This document shows, piece by piece, positions 56,216-64,000 of a stretch of DNA of 64,000 bases. Under the pieces are notes generated by a model. The model was given only the letters and a program-made list of their open reading frames with translations. It was not told where the DNA came from and made no database searches. This DNA is from JAHEJA01 sp965657215 (GTDB taxonomy: Bacteria; Pseudomonadota; Alphaproteobacteria; Rhodobacterales; Rhodobacteraceae): NCBI GenBank assembly GCA_965657215.1, contig CBFHNR010000005.1, forward strand, positions 1 to 64,000. The letters are read 5' to 3'. A program made the position numbers and the translations under genes. The first letter of the stretch is position 1, and every line of letters starts with the position of its first letter.

Positions 56216-56869
56216 ATGACTGATTATACACACCGCCGTACAATGATGGTTGATACTCAAGTGCGTCCATCTGACGTCACAAAATTCCCAATTATTGATG
56301 CGATGCTGTCCGTTCCTCGCGAAGCTTTCGTGCCTCAGTCCATGCGCGAAGTGGCCTATGTCGGTGAATGCGTTGAATTGGGAAGCAATCGTGTCGTTCT
56401 AGAGCCGCGGACATTGGCAAAAATGTTGGACGCTTTGGATATTCAACCCGATGAGCTTGTCTTGGATATCGGCTCTGCGCTTGGTTATTCTGCGGCCGTG
56501 ATTGCGCGCATGGCTGAAGCGGTTATTGCCTTGGAAGACGACGCCTCAATGACGAGCGATGCCCAAGAGAATTTATTGGAAAACGGTGCGGATAACGTGG
56601 TCTGTGAAACAGGCACTCTTGCACAAGGCGCCGCCGCGCACGGTCCCTATGATGTGGTTCTCTTGCAAGGGGCTGTAGAGGAACTGCCTGATGCAATTGT
56701 TGATCAGGTCAAAGAAGGGGGTCGCATCGCATGTATTTTTGCAGATGGTGCCCTTGGAACTGTGAAAATAGGGTATAAATTAGAAGGCAAGATGAACTGG
56801 CGCTTTGCATTTAATGCGAATGCTCCTGTTTTGCCAGGTTTTGAACGCGAAGCTGCTTTCGCATTGTAA
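56216..56869 (+). CDS. Protein-L-isoaspartate O-methyltransferase-like protein
   Basis: 217 residues. It has the start MMVDTQVRPSDVTKFPIIDAMLSVPREAFVP and the SAM-binding loop VLDIGSALGYSAAVIARMAEAVIALEDD (about residues 82-109). The usual G-T-G-S-G-Y loop reads G-S-A-L-G-Y, and the C-terminal half is divergent, so true repair activity is not certain. In roseobacters such a gene sits before tolC, as here (51 bases apart), so the two are likely co-transcribed. Confidence 0.85.
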   Translation: MTDYTHRRTMMVDTQVRPSDVTKFPIIDAMLSVPREAFVPQSMREVAYVGECVELGSNRVVLEPRTLAKMLDALDIQPDELVLDIGSALGYSAAVIARMAEAVIALEDDASMTSDAQENLLENGADNVVCETGTLAQGAAAHGPYDVVLLQGAVEELPDAIVDQVKEGGRIACIFADGALGTVKIGYKLEGKMNWRFAFNANAPVLPGFEREAAFAL

Positions 56870-56920
56870 GTTGTATTGGGGGATCGCTTTTGTGTGATCG
56901 CTCAAATTTAGGGGGACCGC

Positions 56921-58327
56921 ATGGTCAAATTTAGTCGCAAAGTCAAAATGCTTGCGGGCATTACGTCTGTATTCGTTAGTTTGAACGCACCTGCCACGGC
57001 ACACTCCCTGAACGAAGCTTTGATAAGCGCCTACAACAGCAGCGGTTTGCTAGAGCAAAATCGGGCTGTCTTGCGCGCGGCGGACGAAGATGTCGCTCAG
57101 GCGATGGCTACACTTGGACCTGTTTTGGAATGGAGTGCCCGCATAGAACGATCATTAAATCGATCGTGGGCAGATACCAACCTGTTGGGGAATTCTTATA
57201 ACACTGGCAGTAGAGTTGCATTGACAATTTCGCAGTTACTCTACGACGGCGACCGCAGCGCCTTTGCTGTTGAACAACGCAAAGAGGCTGTGTTGGCCTC
57301 TCGTCAGAGTTTGGTGTCCGTAGAGCAGAATGTTTTATTGTCTGCTGTCCAAGCTTTCATGGATGTGCGCCGCTACACTGAAACGGTTGCTTTGCGTGAA
57401 AATAACCTGCGCGTTATTCGAGAGGAGTTGCGAGCCGCACAAGATCGATTTGATGTCGGCGAAGTGACGAAAACGGATGTTGCCCTTGCCGAAGCACGGC
57501 TTGCCGCGTCGCAAAGCGCGCTTGCCGCTGCAAAAGGCAATCTTGCGCAGGCAAATGAGTATTACAAACAAACGGTCGGCGGTGCTGCGCATGCTTTGGA
57601 TGCGCCAAGATCATTGCCACGTCTTCCTAAATCCGCGCAAGCTGCAAAGCAATTGGCGGTGCGCAACCATCCCGATATCAAAAAGCTTCAGCATGATGTG
57701 AAAGCATCTGAGTTGGGTGTTCGCGCGGCGGCGGCTTATCGTAAGCCAACAGTTGTTTTAGGGGGTGAACTTAGCGCCACTGATACAAGCTCTAATGATA
57801 GGTCTAGCTTGAGCGCATCCGTGTCGCTTCAGGCGTCAGGCCCTGTTTATGCATCGGGACGATACCCATCTATCACGCGTCAGGCGCAACAACGCAGCGA
57901 TGCTGCGCGCTCTGCGTTGCACGTGGCTGTGTCACAAATCGAACAACAAGCCGGTAGCGCCTTTTCAATCCTAGAGGTCGCGCGTGCGGGACGGGCCGCG
58001 AGCGAACAGCAAATTCGTGCCGCAACAGTGGCCTTTCGCGGTATTCGCGAAGAGGCGACTTTGGGATCACGCACGACCTTGGATGTGTTGAACGCGGAAC
58101 AAGAACTTCTTGATGCGCGCGCAGGTTTGATTTCTGCAATTGCAGATGAAAACATAGCGGCCTATCGTTTGTTGGCGGCAACTGGTCAGCTCACCGTGGA
58201 TCACCTGAACCTTCCGGTACAGAAATATGACCCTGCGGCGTACTACAATATGGTCAAGGATGCGCCTACTGCGACGAGCAAGCAAGGCAAGCAATTGGAT
58301 AAACTGTTACGTTCTTTAAACAAGTAA
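56921..58327 (+). CDS. tolC: TolC family outer-membrane channel protein
   Basis: 468 residues. The signal peptide (KVKMLAGITSVFVSLNAPATA) is followed by two repeats of the OEP fold. Typical sequences are HSLNEALISAYNSSGLLEQNRAVLRAADEDVAQA, FDVGEVTKTDVALAEARLAASQSALAAAKGNL (repeat 1), and LGSRTTLDVLNAEQELLDARAGLISAIADENIAAYRLLAATG (repeat 2). It forms the trimeric exit duct of type I secretion and multidrug pumps. AGGGGG precedes the ATG. The PopZ-like gene follows. Confidence 0.93.
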   Translation: MVKFSRKVKMLAGITSVFVSLNAPATAHSLNEALISAYNSSGLLEQNRAVLRAADEDVAQAMATLGPVLEWSARIERSLNRSWADTNLLGNSYNTGSRVALTISQLLYDGDRSAFAVEQRKEAVLASRQSLVSVEQNVLLSAVQAFMDVRRYTETVALRENNLRVIREELRAAQDRFDVGEVTKTDVALAEARLAASQSALAAAKGNLAQANEYYKQTVGGAAHALDAPRSLPRLPKSAQAAKQLAVRNHPDIKKLQHDVKASELGVRAAAAYRKPTVVLGGELSATDTSSNDRSSLSASVSLQASGPVYASGRYPSITRQAQQRSDAARSALHVAVSQIEQQAGSAFSILEVARAGRAASEQQIRAATVAFRGIREEATLGSRTTLDVLNAEQELLDARAGLISAIADENIAAYRLLAATGQLTVDHLNLPVQKYDPAAYYNMVKDAPTATSKQGKQLDKLLRSLNK

Positions 58328-58394
58328 TCTGTCGATGGGCTTGTCGGATTGCCCCAATATTGTTAGTCTTGCGACAAATATGGGGCGATAAATA

Positions 58395-58943
58395 ATGACC
58401 GAAGCAGCTGGTAAAGACCTTTCTGATGTTTTGACTTCTTTGAGAAAGTTAGTCGCAGATGAGCCTGAGTTGGATACAATTCCACAAGCCGTTGAAAAAC
58501 AAGACAAAGCTGAAGCAAGCTCAGAAACATTAGTCCTGTGCCCCTCTTTGCGCGTTGACGAAGAAGAGTTGTCAGAGCCCCCTTCGCTTGAGGCTAAAAT
58601 CACCAAGCTTGAAAAATTGATTGCCCATTCCGATCAGCTTTGGGAACCAGATGACGTCGAACAAGATGATTTCGCAGGGAGCAAAACCACACTTCCTCTT
58701 GATGCCGTTAGCGAAGCAGGACGTGAGATTGTTGAAACTGCCTTGGTTCAAAATGAACAGGTGTCAGCAACCGTCGCCATATCTGAGAGCGCCTCTCTAG
58801 ATCAGGAGGAGCTGCGTGCATTGGTTGCGGATATGATCCGTGATGAATTGCGTGGGGCATTGGGCGAACAAATCACGAAAAATATTCGCAAGCTCGTTCG
58901 TCGTGAAATCAACAGTGCGCTAATAAATCAACGTATTGATTAA
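58395..58943 (+). CDS. PopZ-like pole-organising protein (DUF2497-like), short form
   Basis: 182 residues. A short N-terminal helix (DLSDVLTSLRKLVADEPE, about residues 8-25) resembles PopZ's E-I-L-A-S-I-R-R-I-I segment. An acidic, proline- and glutamate-rich linker follows, then a C-terminal helical part (EELRALVADMIRDELRGALGEQITKNIRKLVRREIN, about residues 140-175) resembling PopZ's oligomerisation helices. PopZ builds polar hubs in alphaproteobacteria. The match is by pattern, and the gene's place after tolC is the only context. A strong two-way terminator follows. Confidence 0.6.
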   Translation: MTEAAGKDLSDVLTSLRKLVADEPELDTIPQAVEKQDKAEASSETLVLCPSLRVDEEELSEPPSLEAKITKLEKLIAHSDQLWEPDDVEQDDFAGSKTTLPLDAVSEAGREIVETALVQNEQVSATVAISESASLDQEELRALVADMIRDELRGALGEQITKNIRKLVRREINSALINQRID

Positions 58944-58944
58944 A

Positions 58945-58972
58945 AAAAGCGCCGGTAAAAACCGACGCTTTT
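58945..58972. terminator. Two-way intrinsic terminator
   Basis: AAAAGCG-C-CGGT pairs with ACCG-A-CGCTTTT around AAAA, with one C/A mismatch. T-runs occur on the 3' side of both strands. It separates the convergent PopZ-like and DUF6280-type genes. Confidence 0.85.
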
Positions 58973-58994
58973 AGAAGTAAACCGCAAATAAATG

Positions 58995-59315
58995 TTAGGC
59001 AGCTTCTGCGTGATGTGCTGCGTTGCGACGTTCACTTTCTTCGCGTGACAGCGCGACAGATGTGCGAACACCTTTTCCAACAAAGTCCATCAGCCCAGAA
59101 ACAACACGTTCATTGGGGTCGATACCAGCGCAGCTTAGAACTTCGCGGCCATCGCGTGAACGCGCCCAACGTGCAATCTGTTCAGGACCATTACCATATT
59201 TTTTGTCATCGGCGATGGCATCGTCTAGTGCAGCAAGAACCACGGCGGCGAACAGCTTGCGCGCACGGTTCCCTTGTTCACTGTTGAATGCGGTTGCATC
59301 AACGAAATCTTTCAT
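58995..59315 (-). CDS. DUF6280-type conserved small protein of Rhodobacterales
   Basis: 106 residues, mainly helical. The core RARKLFAAVVLAALDDAIADDKKYGNGPEQIARWARSRDGREVLSCAGIDP (residues 17-67; key D30, D35, W46, C61) looks very strongly conserved in this order of bacteria from memory. No catalytic motif is evident; the function is unknown. AAAGGA lies 9-14 bases before the ATG on the reverse strand. It is divergent from efp with 213 bp between them, which contain TTTTGCA...TGCAAAA (59397-59419), an imperfect palindrome of unknown use. Confidence 0.7.
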   Translation of the reverse strand: MKDFVDATAFNSEQGNRARKLFAAVVLAALDDAIADDKKYGNGPEQIARWARSRDGREVLSCAGIDPNERVVSGLMDFVGKGVRTSVALSREESERRNAAHHAEAA

Positions 59316-59528
59316 CTCGTCGTCCTTTGATTATTGCTCTTGTCTTTTAGGCGTGAGGAGCCTTATGACCCAAAAAAATTGATTCGGGTAGTTTTATTTT
59401 GCATAGCTTCATTGCAAAAAACGCAAGGCTCGAAATTCGTCTACTAGACTGCGTGACTTGCCTTGGCCTCGCCCTCAATATATAGGGTCTGTTAAACTTT
59501 CATCAACCTTTGAGACTAGGTTTCTATC

Positions 59529-60092
59529 ATGGCAAAGATTAACGGTAACGAAATTCGTCCAGGCAACGTAATTGAACACGACAACCACTTGTGGGCGGCT
59601 GTCAAAGTGGATCACGTCAAACCTGGCAAGGGCGGGGCATTTGCCCAAGTCGAGCTACGCAATCTGCGTAACGGTTCTAAATTGAACGAACGCTTTCGCA
59701 GTGCGGACAAAGTTGAACGTGTTCGCCTAGAGCAAAAAGATCAACAATTCCTATACGAATCTGACGGTATGTTGGTGTTCATGGACACTGAGACATATGA
59801 GCAAATTGAATTGCCCTCTGATTTGCTCGGCGATCGCCGCCCGTTCCTTCAGGATGGGATGACGATTGTTGTTGAATTCTATGACGAAGAGGCGCTGAAT
59901 GCCACTGTTCCGCAAAAAGTGACCTGTAAGGTTGTTGAGACTGAGCCAGTCGTCAAAGGTCAAACAGCGGCAAATAGCTTTAAACCTGCGATTTTGGACA
60001 ATGGCGTCAAAGTGATGGTACCGCCCTTTGTCGGGCAGGATGAGATGATCATTGTGAACACAGATACGATGGATTATTCCGAACGCGCGTAA
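59529..60092 (+). CDS. efp: Elongation factor P
   Basis: 187 residues, normal length. EF-P relieves ribosomes stalled on polyproline. The modified lysine position is K34 in HVKPGKGGAF, at the tip of domain I, and the ending SFKPAILDNGVKVMVPPFVGQDEMIIVNTDTMDYSERA covers domain III. A Lys there suits beta-lysylation by EpmA. AGGTTT lies near the ATG. The gene is single; a hairpin follows it at 60106-60137. Confidence 0.98.
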   Translation: MAKINGNEIRPGNVIEHDNHLWAAVKVDHVKPGKGGAFAQVELRNLRNGSKLNERFRSADKVERVRLEQKDQQFLYESDGMLVFMDTETYEQIELPSDLLGDRRPFLQDGMTIVVEFYDEEALNATVPQKVTCKVVETEPVVKGQTAANSFKPAILDNGVKVMVPPFVGQDEMIIVNTDTMDYSERA

Positions 60093-60105
60093 GCTATAAT
60101 CAAAA

Positions 60106-60137
60106 GAAACGCCGTTATAGGATAATTTCGGCGTTTC
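60106..60137. terminator. Hairpin at the ends of efp and ygfZ
   Basis: GAAACGCCG (60106-60114) pairs exactly with CGGCGTTTC (60129-60137) over a 14-base loop. It lies 13 bases past the efp stop and covers the last codons of the convergent ygfZ gene. The T-run is weak on both sides. Confidence 0.6.
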
Positions 60138-60846
60138 CTGCCTTAAGTGGACCCTTAGCACGATCATACCTAAGATAGGCAATCGCTTGGCCATTGGCTT
60201 GGGTGAAAATGGTACCCGCGACTTTGTCGTCTTGGGTCACAATGTCGGTCCCAATATCAACTAGCTCAGAAATACCAACCGTTTTGAACCCTTTGCGCAG
60301 CTCGGTTTTGTGTTTCATTCTGGCGGTTACTTCTTGGCCGACATAGCACCCTTTGCGAAAATCAACCCCGTTGAGCACCTCAAATCCGGCTTCTAAAATA
60401 AAGGTGTCCTGTGTCAGTTCAATTCCATGTTCGGGAATACAGTTTGGAACACGTTGTGCAGCCCAGTCTACGTCCTCTGAGACATCTTGTGGGCCATAGA
60501 GCCGCCAACCCATATCAGCATGACGAGGGTCCATATGCGCCTCTGACGGTGTCTCTGTGAGCCCTGTGCTGACAATCAGATCACTTGGAGTGATTTGAAC
60601 ATCCGCCCGCAGTCGGTACATTGATAGACGCTTGATCAAAGCCTCCGCATCTTGTGCAGGGGCATCTAACAAAATGTCGTTGCCGTGGGTCGCCAAGAAG
60701 AAATCGCAGATGTATTTTCCTTGTGGGGTCAATAGGGCAGTATACACAATGCCATTGTCGAGCTTGTTGATATCATTGGTGATCAGACCTTGCAAAAATT
60801 TGCGTGCCTCTGATCCTGATATGCAAAAGAGTTTGCGTGATGACAT
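60115..60846 (-). CDS. ygfZ: YgfZ/GcvT-domain folate-binding protein
   Basis: 243 residues. YgfZ helps Fe-S proteins (such as MiaB) with tetrahydrofolate. The defining motif FRKGCYVGQEVTARMKHKTELRKGF has the single Cys of K-G-C-Y-x-G-Q-E. LITNDINKLDNGIVYTALLTPQGKYICDFFLA gives the start of the GcvT fold. I use the ATG at 60846, which has AAAGGGGC upstream on the reverse strand; the open frame runs back to 60876. It is divergent from the glycosyltransferase gene. Confidence 0.93.
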   Translation of the reverse strand: MSSRKLFCISGSEARKFLQGLITNDINKLDNGIVYTALLTPQGKYICDFFLATHGNDILLDAPAQDAEALIKRLSMYRLRADVQITPSDLIVSTGLTETPSEAHMDPRHADMGWRLYGPQDVSEDVDWAAQRVPNCIPEHGIELTQDTFILEAGFEVLNGVDFRKGCYVGQEVTARMKHKTELRKGFKTVGISELVDIGTDIVTQDDKVAGTIFTQANGQAIAYLRYDRAKGPLKAGNAEIIL

Positions 60847-60911
60847 CGTCTGCCCCTTTGATTTGCTGTGTTGCATTAGATATAGGGGGACATCATCACG
60901 AGGACCAGTGA

Positions 60912-61595
60912 ATGCGCGCCCCGATTTCAGTTATTATTCCCACGTTAAACGCCGAAGCCGCGCTTAGATCAAGTTTGCCTGATATATATCGTGGGGTAGA
61001 GGCGGGATTGATTGCGGAATTGATTATCTCTGATGGTGGGTCATCAGATGAAACCATGCGCCTTGCCCGTGAGGTTGGGGCAGAGGTTGTCACAGGGTCG
61101 CCGTCGCGCGGTGGTCAAATTGCTCGCGCGTTGCCCAAGGTGCGCGCAGAGTGGGTCTTGATCCTTCATGCGGATACTGTGCTGGGCGAGGGATGGTGTG
61201 ACGCGGTTGTGAGGTTCATGTCAACATCGCACGATATCGGCTATTTCGACTTGGGATTTGATGATGGTGGTTTTGGTGCCAAAGTGGTTGCGGGCTGGGC
61301 CAATCTTCGATCACGGGTTTTCAAATTGCCCTATGGGGATCAAGGGCTGTTGATCAAGGCCACGCTTCTCAAGGAGCTTGGCTACCCAGATCAGCCTCTG
61401 ATGGAGGATGTTGAATTTGCCCGCCGTGCTAAAAACCGCTTCAGGCCAATTGGGTATCGTATTCAGTCCTCATTTGAGAAATATCAAAAAATCGGATGGC
61501 TGCGCCGTGGGTTCAAAAACCTTGTGCTTTTGCTGCGGTATAAATTGGGGGCGGATCCTACTGAGCTCGCCCGTGCTTATCGCCGCTCGCGTTGA
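60912..61595 (+). CDS. TIGR04283-type family 2 glycosyltransferase
   Basis: 227 residues of a GT-A fold: ISVIIPTLNAEAALRSSLPDI, ELIISDGGSSDETMRLAREVGAEVVTGSPSRGGQIA and ILHADTVLGEGW (D-x-D-like site). The late PYGDQGLLIKATLLKELGYPDQPLMEDVEFARR is typical of the TIGR04283 group, members of which build arsenosugars or accompany radical-SAM/selenodomain proteins. The rest of that pathway is not in the window. Its last 19 bases overlap the convergent lolD gene. Confidence 0.85.
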   Translation: MRAPISVIIPTLNAEAALRSSLPDIYRGVEAGLIAELIISDGGSSDETMRLAREVGAEVVTGSPSRGGQIARALPKVRAEWVLILHADTVLGEGWCDAVVRFMSTSHDIGYFDLGFDDGGFGAKVVAGWANLRSRVFKLPYGDQGLLIKATLLKELGYPDQPLMEDVEFARRAKNRFRPIGYRIQSSFEKYQKIGWLRRGFKNLVLLLRYKLGADPTELARAYRRSR

Positions 61596-62269
61596 CTTAA
61601 TTTGCCTAAATTCAGCTCAACAGTCCGATCCATCCGCGCCGCTAAATCGGGATTATGTGTTGCGATCAATGCAGATAGGCCCGTTTCACGGACAATTTTG
61701 ATCAAGGTTTCGAAAACTGTATCAGAGGTCGCCTGATCCAAATTGCCAGTGGGTTCATCCGCTAACAAAATCTGCGGCTCATTTGCGAGGGCGCGACAAA
61801 AGGCAACCCGCTGTTGTTCGCCGCCAGACATTTCTGCAGGGCGATGATCAAAGCGATCCTTTAACCCAACTAAGCTCAACAAATGTTGCGCACGATCCTG
61901 TGCGATAGACTGTTTTACCCCATTCGCCAATTGAGGGAGGATGGTATTTTCGCAAGCGCTAAACTCAGGAAGCAAGTGATGGAATTGATAAACAAACCCC
62001 ATGTCATTGCGTCGAATATTTGTGCGACGCCGATCTGACAGAGTGGACAGCTCCTCACCATTCAATCGAACCGATCCACTATCTGGCGTATCTAAGAGCC
62101 CAGCGATGTGTAGAAGGGTTGATTTCCCCGCACCAGAGGGCGCGACCAAGGCGACGATTTCCCCTTTGGCCAAGTCAAAGCTGGTCTCGGTGAGAACATC
62201 AATTTGGTTGGGTCGCCCAATGTGATAAGATTTTGAGATACCATTCAAGCTTAGGACAGGATCATTCAT
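61577..62269 (-). CDS. lolD: Lipoprotein-release ABC ATPase LolD
   Basis: 230 residues. LolD drives LolCE, which passes outer-membrane lipoproteins to LolA. Motifs are Walker A APSGAGKST (about residues 43-51), YQFHHLLPEFSACENTILP with the MacB/LolD-type Q-loop, signature MSGGEQQR, Walker B ILLADEPTGNLD. The start at 62269 overlaps the end of lolC by 8 bases (62262-62269); the longer frame from 62284 has five more residues. Confidence 0.95.
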   Translation of the reverse strand: MNDPVLSLNGISKSYHIGRPNQIDVLTETSFDLAKGEIVALVAPSGAGKSTLLHIAGLLDTPDSGSVRLNGEELSTLSDRRRTNIRRNDMGFVYQFHHLLPEFSACENTILPQLANGVKQSIAQDRAQHLLSLVGLKDRFDHRPAEMSGGEQQRVAFCRALANEPQILLADEPTGNLDQATSDTVFETLIKIVRETGLSALIATHNPDLAARMDRTVELNLGKLSQRERR

Positions 62270-63548
62270 AGCGAAGGGCCTCAACAGGATTCATACGTGC
62301 GGCGCGACGCGCAGGAAAAATGGTAATGATGAAACTTAGGCCAAGGGAAAGGCTGACCGCTTTGATCACGTCATCAAGGTGAAGTTCGGCAGGGATCGTA
62401 TAAATCCCCCGAATAGAGGGATCCCAAACGCCACCGCCGGCCACGTAATTGATAAAGGAAAAGATCGGGTCAATATAGATTGCAAACAGGCATCCCAAGA
62501 TGACACCGAATATGGTCCCAATAATTCCAGTAAAGCTGCCACAAATGAAAAAGACGCGCATTACCGACCCCTCTGTGAGGCCCATCGTGCGTAAAATGCC
62601 GATGTCGCGTCCCTTGTTTTTGACCAACATAATGAGGCCAGACACGATGTTCATTGTGGCGATTAAAACCAGAATTGCCATGATGATGAACATGACATTA
62701 TCTTCGATTTCTAGGGCACGCAGGAAATTATTGGAGGCGTTTTTCCATGTCCATAGCTGTGATCGCGGACCCGCCGCTTGATAGAGATCATTTGAAAGGG
62801 TTTCCACGTCGTCGGGGACATCAACCATGACTTCGATTTCGTCGGCGGCATTTTCACGATTGAAATAGCTTTGAGCTTCGTCAAAGGGCATGTAAATGCG
62901 CGTTTTGTCGATGTCATATCGACCTGCAGTGAAAATATAGGTGATGTCGTATGATTTGACACGCGGGCTTGTTCCAAAGGCGGTTTTTACGCCGTCTGGG
63001 GAAATGAGTTTGATTTTATCTCCGACGGACGCGTTCAATTCTCGTGCAACACCTGAACCAATGGCAAGCCCCGCGCCAAAGGCATTGATGTCGCCTTGAA
63101 ACGATTCTGGATTTGCAATGCGCGGTAGCGTTAAAAGGTTCTCAAAGCTAATGCCATAAACCTGTACGCCTGCATTTTCGCCCTGATAATTGGCCATGAC
63201 TTGGCCTTTGATCAACGGAGCTGCACGGGTAACGCCGTCTATTGAACGGATGTTTTGCGCAACTTCTTCGTAATTGGGGATCGTGCGTTCAATCTTGCCA
63301 AATTCGTTTGCCGCAGGAATGTTGTAAACGGTGACATGGGCATTGGCCCCGAGGATCGTATCAACGATTTCCGAGCGAAATCCAGAGCGCACAGAAAGCG
63401 TGGCAATGAGCGCAAACACAGCCAAGGTGATCCCGATGAGGCTAATCCACGTCATAACGCTGACGCCGCCTTCGGATCTCTTGGCTCTGAGATAGCGCCA
63501 TGCAATCATCCATTCAAAACGGCTGAAAGGGGGGATTGATGTGCCCAA
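62262..63548 (-). CDS. lolC: Lipoprotein-release permease LolC/E
   Basis: 428 residues with four membrane helices: one after WISLIGITLAVFALIATLSV, a large periplasmic domain (about residues 55-260), then FIIMAILVLIATMNIVSGLIML, IIGTIFGVILGCLFAIYI and AVSLSLGLSFIITIFPA before the end MNPVEALRYE. Opening with PFSRFEWMIAWRYLRAKR is characteristic. I chose the TTG start at 63548 because AGGAG lies 8-12 bases before it and the longer frame to 63632 is not like the family. lolD follows, coupled. Confidence 0.93.
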   Translation of the reverse strand: MGTSIPPFSRFEWMIAWRYLRAKRSEGGVSVMTWISLIGITLAVFALIATLSVRSGFRSEIVDTILGANAHVTVYNIPAANEFGKIERTIPNYEEVAQNIRSIDGVTRAAPLIKGQVMANYQGENAGVQVYGISFENLLTLPRIANPESFQGDINAFGAGLAIGSGVARELNASVGDKIKLISPDGVKTAFGTSPRVKSYDITYIFTAGRYDIDKTRIYMPFDEAQSYFNRENAADEIEVMVDVPDDVETLSNDLYQAAGPRSQLWTWKNASNNFLRALEIEDNVMFIIMAILVLIATMNIVSGLIMLVKNKGRDIGILRTMGLTEGSVMRVFFICGSFTGIIGTIFGVILGCLFAIYIDPIFSFINYVAGGGVWDPSIRGIYTIPAELHLDDVIKAVSLSLGLSFIITIFPARRAARMNPVEALRYE

Positions 63549-63667
63549 AATCTGTCTCCTGCTCAAATTTGTCCTCTGCGGGACCATTGAATACCAACAC
63601 CCTAAACCGAGCGTTGCAAAAGGGAAAGTCACTTTCCTTTGATTGGTAATTGATTGGCAACAATCCC

Positions 63668-63693
63668 AAAAAAGTGCAGCGCTCTTGCACTTT
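63668..63693 (-). terminator. Intrinsic terminator on the reverse strand, upstream of lolC
   Basis: Read on the reverse strand, AAAGTGCA (63693-63686) pairs with TGCACTTT (63678-63671) around a 7-base loop, followed by T's (to 63668). It lies 120 bases before the lolC start, inside the lolC-hisC divergent region. It could be an attenuator, or stop reverse transcripts arising within the next gene. In the forward direction it is a palindrome 28 bases before that gene's ATG. Confidence 0.45.
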
Positions 63694-63720
63694 GTCCTCA
63701 GAATGAATTAGCAATGCGCC

Positions 63721-64000
63721 ATGACACATTTACGATTGACCTCTCTGGCGCAGAGCCTGCCGTCCTCTGTTCCTTTCGTGGGACCAGAAACACAAGAACG
63801 CCAAAGAGGCGGCCCATTTGATGCACGTCTTGGGGCAAACGAAAATGTTTTTGGACCGTCTCCCAAAGCAATTGCAGCGATGCAAAAGGCATCGAGTGAC
63901 ATTTGGCAATATGGGGATCCGACGAGCTATGACCTGAGGACCGCTTTAGCGAACCATCATGGTGTTTCTATTGAAAACATCGTTGTTGGCGAAGGCATCG
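63721..64000 (+). CDS. HisC-like PLP aminotransferase, 5' part (cut by window edge)
   Basis: The first 93 codons of a fold-type I aminotransferase. LGANENVFGPSPKAIAAMQKA (about residues 37-57) is the substrate-binding N-E-N-x-x-G-P-S-P motif of histidinol-phosphate-type enzymes, and WQYGDPTSYDLRTALANHHGVSIENIVVGEGI the start of the PLP domain. It may be HisC or one of the many HisC-like enzymes for aromatic amino acids; the fragment cannot decide. The start is the ATG at 63721; an ATG at 63714 is out of frame. Confidence 0.85.
   Translation, partial: MTHLRLTSLAQSLPSSVPFVGPETQERQRGGPFDARLGANENVFGPSPKAIAAMQKASSDIWQYGDPTSYDLRTALANHHGVSIENIVVGEGI

Noticed and set aside
59397..59419. TTTTGCA-N9-TGCAAAA before the DUF6280 gene as a third LacI operator
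   Set aside because: Spacing between the half-sites is 9 rather than 6 and the central CG is absent.
1..64000. CRISPR arrays, rRNA genes, insertion sequences, prophage genes
   Set aside because: None seen: no regular spaced repeats, no rRNA-like sequence, and no transposase, integrase or phage structural proteins among the frames.

Overview
The window looks like chromosome of a marine alphaproteobacterium of the Roseobacter group (Rhodobacterales). The grounds are gene content and order: a Lrp-type regulator divergent from putA, an isoaspartyl-methyltransferase-like gene before tolC, the ycjX/ycjF pair, a PopZ-like protein, a DUF6280-type protein next to efp, many ABC importers, and protein sequences of roseobacter type. 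Base composition is moderate (about half GC by eye). There is no prophage, IS element, rRNA operon or CRISPR array. The only RNA gene found is tRNA-Leu(UAA). The assignment is inference; no database was searched.

Layout. 1-6.6 kb: thymidine kinase (cut by the left edge), a small HTH-like protein, a YigZ-like protein, then a reverse-strand purine-salvage run mtnP / DUF418 membrane protein / apt / DCC protein, and a SulP anion transporter. 6.6-9.5 kb: argD-argF, preceded by an unannotated 15-codon leader with six consecutive arginine codons that runs into an intrinsic terminator, which looks like an arginine attenuator. 9.5-26.6 kb: housekeeping genes, namely ycjX-GNAT-ycjF, truA, a Nudix protein, hrpB, meaB, rpmB, a copper chaperone, suhB, and putA with its divergent putR. 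26.8 kb: tRNA-Leu.

26.9-42.9 kb is the main accessory region. It holds a LacI-regulated catabolic cluster with a sugar-type ABC importer (ATPase, binding protein, two permeases), four SnoaL/NTF2-like proteins, a HisD-family dehydrogenase, an SDR, a two-domain cupin, an alpha/beta hydrolase, an HpcH/HpaI aldolase, a class IV aminotransferase, an EamA exporter and the LacI regulator itself. Two near-identical 20-bp palindromes of LacI type sit in the divergent promoter. I do not recognise the substrate, and this is the best candidate for an undescribed pathway.

42.9-48.6 kb: a peptide/opine-type ABC importer whose fused DppD-DppF ATPase carries a one-base frameshift at a run of seven G. 48.6-52.7 kb: a CHMI-family protein, a DUF1045 2H phosphoesterase-like protein, a small membrane protein, an ABC exporter and an orphan DctP-like binding protein. 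52.8-55.0 kb: a gap-arsJ pair for arsenate detoxification, preceded by a plausible Pho box rather than a linked ArsR. 55-64 kb: an HDAC-family amidohydrolase, a pcm-like gene, tolC, a PopZ-like protein, a DUF6280-type protein, efp, ygfZ, a TIGR04283-type glycosyltransferase, lolD, lolC, and the start of a HisC-like aminotransferase cut by the right edge.

Genes are tightly packed. Many same-strand neighbours overlap by ATGA, and at least seven convergent pairs overlap at their 3' ends. Several starts here differ from the longest open frame because a Shine-Dalgarno sequence, an operator or an overlap favours an internal start.
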